Source of the DNA: Candidatus Aminicenantes bacterium UBA647
GTDB lineage: Bacteria > Acidobacteriota > Aminicenantia > UBA2199
Assembly (NCBI GenBank): GCA_002299555.1
Contig: DBOL01000112.1
Span: forward strand, 1-29,079
Reading direction: 5' to 3'
Length of the DNA stretch: 29,079 nt
Shown: positions 26,440 to 29,079 of the stretch, piece by piece
How the letters are laid out: each line of letters opens with the position of its first letter
Numbering within the stretch: the first letter of the stretch is position 1
Translations under genes and position numbers: made by a program
The notes under the pieces: generated by a model
Database searches by the model: none
Told to the model about the DNA's origin: nothing
The model's input: the letters and a program-made list of their open reading frames with translations, nothing else

Positions 26440-28383
26440 ATGATAAGAATAGACAGCAGAGTTACAATTATTTTAATAATTCTTTTATTTTTATTTTTCT
26501 CAATCTCTTTATATCCTGAAGATAAAATAAAGAAAATGGAGTCGGATCTACCTCGTCTCTCGGGAAAAGAGAAAATTGAGAATCTTGTAGAATTAACTGA
26601 GTTTTACAGCCGGAAAGATCCAAAAAGATCTATTGAATTAGGTAATGAAGCACTATTATTGCTTGAAAAGAACTCCGATGATCAACTGAGAATATCAGTT
26701 TTATTAAGCCTCGGATGGTCATATAAAAATATTGGAGAATACAAACGCTCTCTTGATTGCTGCCTCGAAAGCTTGAAATTATCGGAGACTATTGGGAATG
26801 ATAAATTGAAGGCAAAATCTTTAGACCTTATCGGGATCAATCATATTCTCTCTGCCGAATATGCGGATTCATTGAATTGTTTTGTGGAAGCTTTAAATAT
26901 TTTTCAACGAGCAGGAGACAAAAAAGAGATCGCATCGACCCTGAATAATATAGGTATTGCTTATGATATGTCAGGGAGTTATGAATTAGCACTTAATTAT
27001 TACCTGCAATCACTTAATGTAAAGGAAGAGATCGGCGAACTAAGATTAATCGCTTCTTCTTTGAACAATATCGGTGTCATTTATAAACTCATTGATTTCC
27101 CTGAAAAAGCAATTCAATATTTTGAAAGAGCACTCGAAATAAATCGCAAACTTAATAAAAAAAGCAGTATTGCAATTACTCTGACGAATATCGGTATCAT
27201 GTATTACGAAAAGGGGGAATATAGCAAAGCTATGAAGTATTACTCTGATTCACTCCGGATCGATAAAGAGTTGGGGCAAAAAAGAGGAATATCAAATTCA
27301 TTAAATAATATCGGGCTAACTTTGTTTGGAATGGGAAAGTCTGAGGAGGCAATGGATCGTTATAGGCAGGCATTGAAGATCAGGGAGGAACTTGGTGATA
27401 AAAGATCAATTGTCAGAACACTCCTGAATATCGCTGAGGTGAACAGGGAAAGTGGATCTTTAGATGAGGCAATTCAAACATTGGAAATCGTGATCGAAAG
27501 AGCGACAGACATTAATGCCAAAAGTGAGATCGCAACAGCCTATGAAGCTCTCTACATAATTCATGAGAAAAGGAAAAACAATAGACAGGCTTTCGATTAT
27601 CTGAGAAAATTTCAAATTTTGAACAGAGAAATTGTAAATAACAAAGCTCGTGAGAAAGTTCTGGAAATAGAGAAACGGATCCAGATGGAGAATAAAGAGA
27701 AAGAGATAGAAATATTAAAAAAGAATAAATTAATACAGCAAATGACAATTCGGAGACAAAAATTTATTAAAAATGTTTTCTTTGCCGGGTTATTCTCTCT
27801 TCTTATAGGAATTCTTGTTCTGTTATATCTATACAGGTCAAAAAGAAAGATAAACAATGAACTGGAAACCGTAAACCAAAAATTGGACAAATCAGCCCGG
27901 ACAGATCCTTTAACCGGATTGTCCAATCGTAGAGATATGTATGAGAAGATCACATATGAGTTGAAACGGATATCAAGGATGAAGGAATCATTCTCTCTTG
28001 TTATTTGTGATATAGATGATTTCAAACTTTTTAATGACAAACATGGTCATGATTGTGGTGATTTCATCCTTGAAAAATTAGCAAAATATTTAAGTTCGTT
28101 ACTTAGGAAACAGGATACGATCGGTAGATGGGGAGGGGAAGAGTTTCTGATATTGCTTCCGGAAACTTCGCTTGAAGGTGCGGTGAAATTATCAGAGAAG
28201 ATCAGAGAAGATATTTCATCAAAGCAATATGATTATAACGGGATTGAGTTTTCCTTAACTTTAACTTTCGGGGTATGTTCATTCGACCGGGAAAAAGAAT
28301 GGAGAGAATGTCTGAAAAGTGCGGATGAAGCTCTCTTCAGAGGAAAGAACTCAGGGAAAAATTGTGTAGTAGCTGCGAAATAA
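26440..28383 (+). CDS. TPR-containing membrane diguanylate cyclase
   Basis: 647 aa. A signal peptide or N-terminal anchor (~7-25) leads to an extracytoplasmic TPR superhelix from ~70 to ~395, with about eight repeats sharing the SLNNIGIxY motif of TPR_12. A coiled coil (~395-440, MENKEKEIEILKKNK) and one membrane helix (~444-467) follow, then a second short coiled coil and a GGDEF domain (~486-645) with GGEEF at 565-569. An intact I-site R556-KQ-D559 lies five residues before it, so it should synthesise c-di-GMP with product inhibition. The TPR domain likely binds a periplasmic peptide or protein to control activity. This layout is common in Bacteroidota/Aminicenantota-type genomes. Confidence 0.92.
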   Translation: MIRIDSRVTIILIILLFLFFSISLYPEDKIKKMESDLPRLSGKEKIENLVELTEFYSRKDPKRSIELGNEALLLLEKNSDDQLRISVLLSLGWSYKNIGEYKRSLDCCLESLKLSETIGNDKLKAKSLDLIGINHILSAEYADSLNCFVEALNIFQRAGDKKEIASTLNNIGIAYDMSGSYELALNYYLQSLNVKEEIGELRLIASSLNNIGVIYKLIDFPEKAIQYFERALEINRKLNKKSSIAITLTNIGIMYYEKGEYSKAMKYYSDSLRIDKELGQKRGISNSLNNIGLTLFGMGKSEEAMDRYRQALKIREELGDKRSIVRTLLNIAEVNRESGSLDEAIQTLEIVIERATDINAKSEIATAYEALYIIHEKRKNNRQAFDYLRKFQILNREIVNNKAREKVLEIEKRIQMENKEKEIEILKKNKLIQQMTIRRQKFIKNVFFAGLFSLLIGILVLLYLYRSKRKINNELETVNQKLDKSARTDPLTGLSNRRDMYEKITYELKRISRMKESFSLVICDIDDFKLFNDKHGHDCGDFILEKLAKYLSSLLRKQDTIGRWGGEEFLILLPETSLEGAVKLSEKIREDISSKQYDYNGIEFSLTLTFGVCSFDREKEWRECLKSADEALFRGKNSGKNCVVAAK

Positions 28384-28559
28384 ATTTGATAAGTTTTTTC
28401 TGATATGATATTTTTTTTTTACCTCTTAGAACAAATGTATTTAAAAAGAAAGTGGATTTCAAATCATTTATCTTTTGTATTATCTTCAAATTAAAACTTC
28501 AGGACATTTAGATTCAGTTTAAGAAGTACCGGATTTTATTAAAATAAGAAGGAGTTAAA

Positions 28560-29079
28560 ATGAAAAAAGGACTGTTTTCCGTCGTAGTGTTGTTTTGTGT
28601 TTTCATATTGTTATCAAATGTTTCCCTCAAAGCAGAGAAAGTTGGTATCCCCTGGTTCGCTCTTTATGGAGGGACTGATGGTGATTACGGAAACGGATGG
28701 GGAAGTGGTGTAGTTGTTTCCGAGTCAGGCGATGTGTATTCAACCGGTTTCAGCCTTGTCTGGGATACATCTTTCTATGGAATTCCCATGTTCCCCCTTA
28801 TTGACCTTCATGGTGACGCATTTGTTGCAAAATGGAATAAGAACGGGAAATTGTTATGGTATACATTTCTGGGTGGTCCGATGTGGGACTATGGTGAAGA
28901 TATTGCACTTGATAAAGATGGAAATGTCTTTGTAACCGGAGACAGTTATTCATCATGGCCTGAAGGTACATATGGCACACCTGTTAATCCTCACAATAGT
29001 TCTAATGACTGGTATGATGGGTTTGTAGCAAAACTTGATCCGAACGGAAATCTGATCTGGCACACATTTCTTGGTGGTA
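28560..29079 (+). CDS. Exported SBBP-repeat beta-propeller protein (5' part; runs off the window)
   Basis: 173 codons visible with no stop before the window end. AAGGAG lies 5 bases before ATG 28560. Residues 1-25 are a signal peptide ending near LKA. Two SBBP-type units follow, each with the DAFVAKWNKNGKLLWYTFLGG pattern (second copy: GFVAKLDPNGNLIWHTFLGG) preceded by an ALDKDGNVFVTG strand. SBBP repeats form beta-propellers of exported bacterial proteins and are often followed by a C-terminal sorting or PKD domain, which would lie beyond the window. The 176 bases between it and the TPR-GGDEF gene hold a T-run (28411-28420) but no terminator hairpin. Confidence 0.85.
   Translation, partial: MKKGLFSVVVLFCVFILLSNVSLKAEKVGIPWFALYGGTDGDYGNGWGSGVVVSESGDVYSTGFSLVWDTSFYGIPMFPLIDLHGDAFVAKWNKNGKLLWYTFLGGPMWDYGEDIALDKDGNVFVTGDSYSSWPEGTYGTPVNPHNSSNDWYDGFVAKLDPNGNLIWHTFLGG

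Noticed and set aside
27612..28040. 142-codon antisense frame inside the TPR-GGDEF gene
   Set aside because: It lies opposite the membrane helix and GGDEF start; Ser/Phe/Ile-rich shadow composition.

Overview
The window is AT-rich and densely coded on both strands. It looks like a chromosomal piece from a low-GC, Gram-negative-type heterotroph. Exported beta-propeller proteins (VPS10/BNR, 6-bladed, WD40-like and SBBP types), a TPR-diguanylate cyclase and a multi-PAS hybrid kinase together recall Acidobacteriota/Aminicenantota-like genomes. That assignment is an inference from gene content; no rRNA or universal marker gene is present to confirm it.

Bases 1-900 hold almost no protein. There are two diverged copies of a ~112-bp repeat, each carrying a tRNA D-arm-like block on the minus strand, and one 34-codon membrane-peptide gene. 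Bases 901-5000 contain a secreted CARDB-like protein (minus) and then three plus-strand genes that look like one locus: a secreted helical protein, an FHA-domain membrane protein with four membrane helices, and another secreted helical protein, none of known function. Bases 5110-7659 encode a homoserine-kinase-II-like kinase translationally coupled to a PHA-granule-type small protein, converging on a class I/II aminotransferase that has Asn in place of the usual PLP-ring Asp. Bases 7841-11760 carry a soluble four-PAS hybrid histidine kinase, a small membrane protein and a family-2 glycosyltransferase. Bases 11823-17306 carry a large exported VPS10/BNR propeller protein (minus), a short membrane diguanylate cyclase (plus) and a NosR-like FMN/4Fe-4S membrane protein (minus). 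Bases 17453-20011 carry two exported propeller proteins and a small minus-strand ORF.

Bases 20179-25450 form the most coherent module: a DUF485 subunit overlapping an ActP-like sodium/solute symporter, a strong intrinsic terminator, then a separately promoted Cache-PAS-PAS-CBS-DUF294 membrane sensor. This resembles the known neighbourhood in which DUF294/CBS proteins sit beside acetate-type symporters, but here the sensor has its own extracytoplasmic input. A TIM-barrel sugar isomerase/epimerase converges on it. The window ends with a TPR-GGDEF diguanylate cyclase and the 5' part of an SBBP-repeat propeller gene.

One recurring regulatory pattern is visible. Several signalling genes have a sigma70-like promoter placed so close to the start codon that the mRNA would have almost no leader and no Shine-Dalgarno site, whereas most exported-protein genes have strong AGGAG-type sites. 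No CRISPR array, complete transposon, intact tRNA or rRNA was seen.
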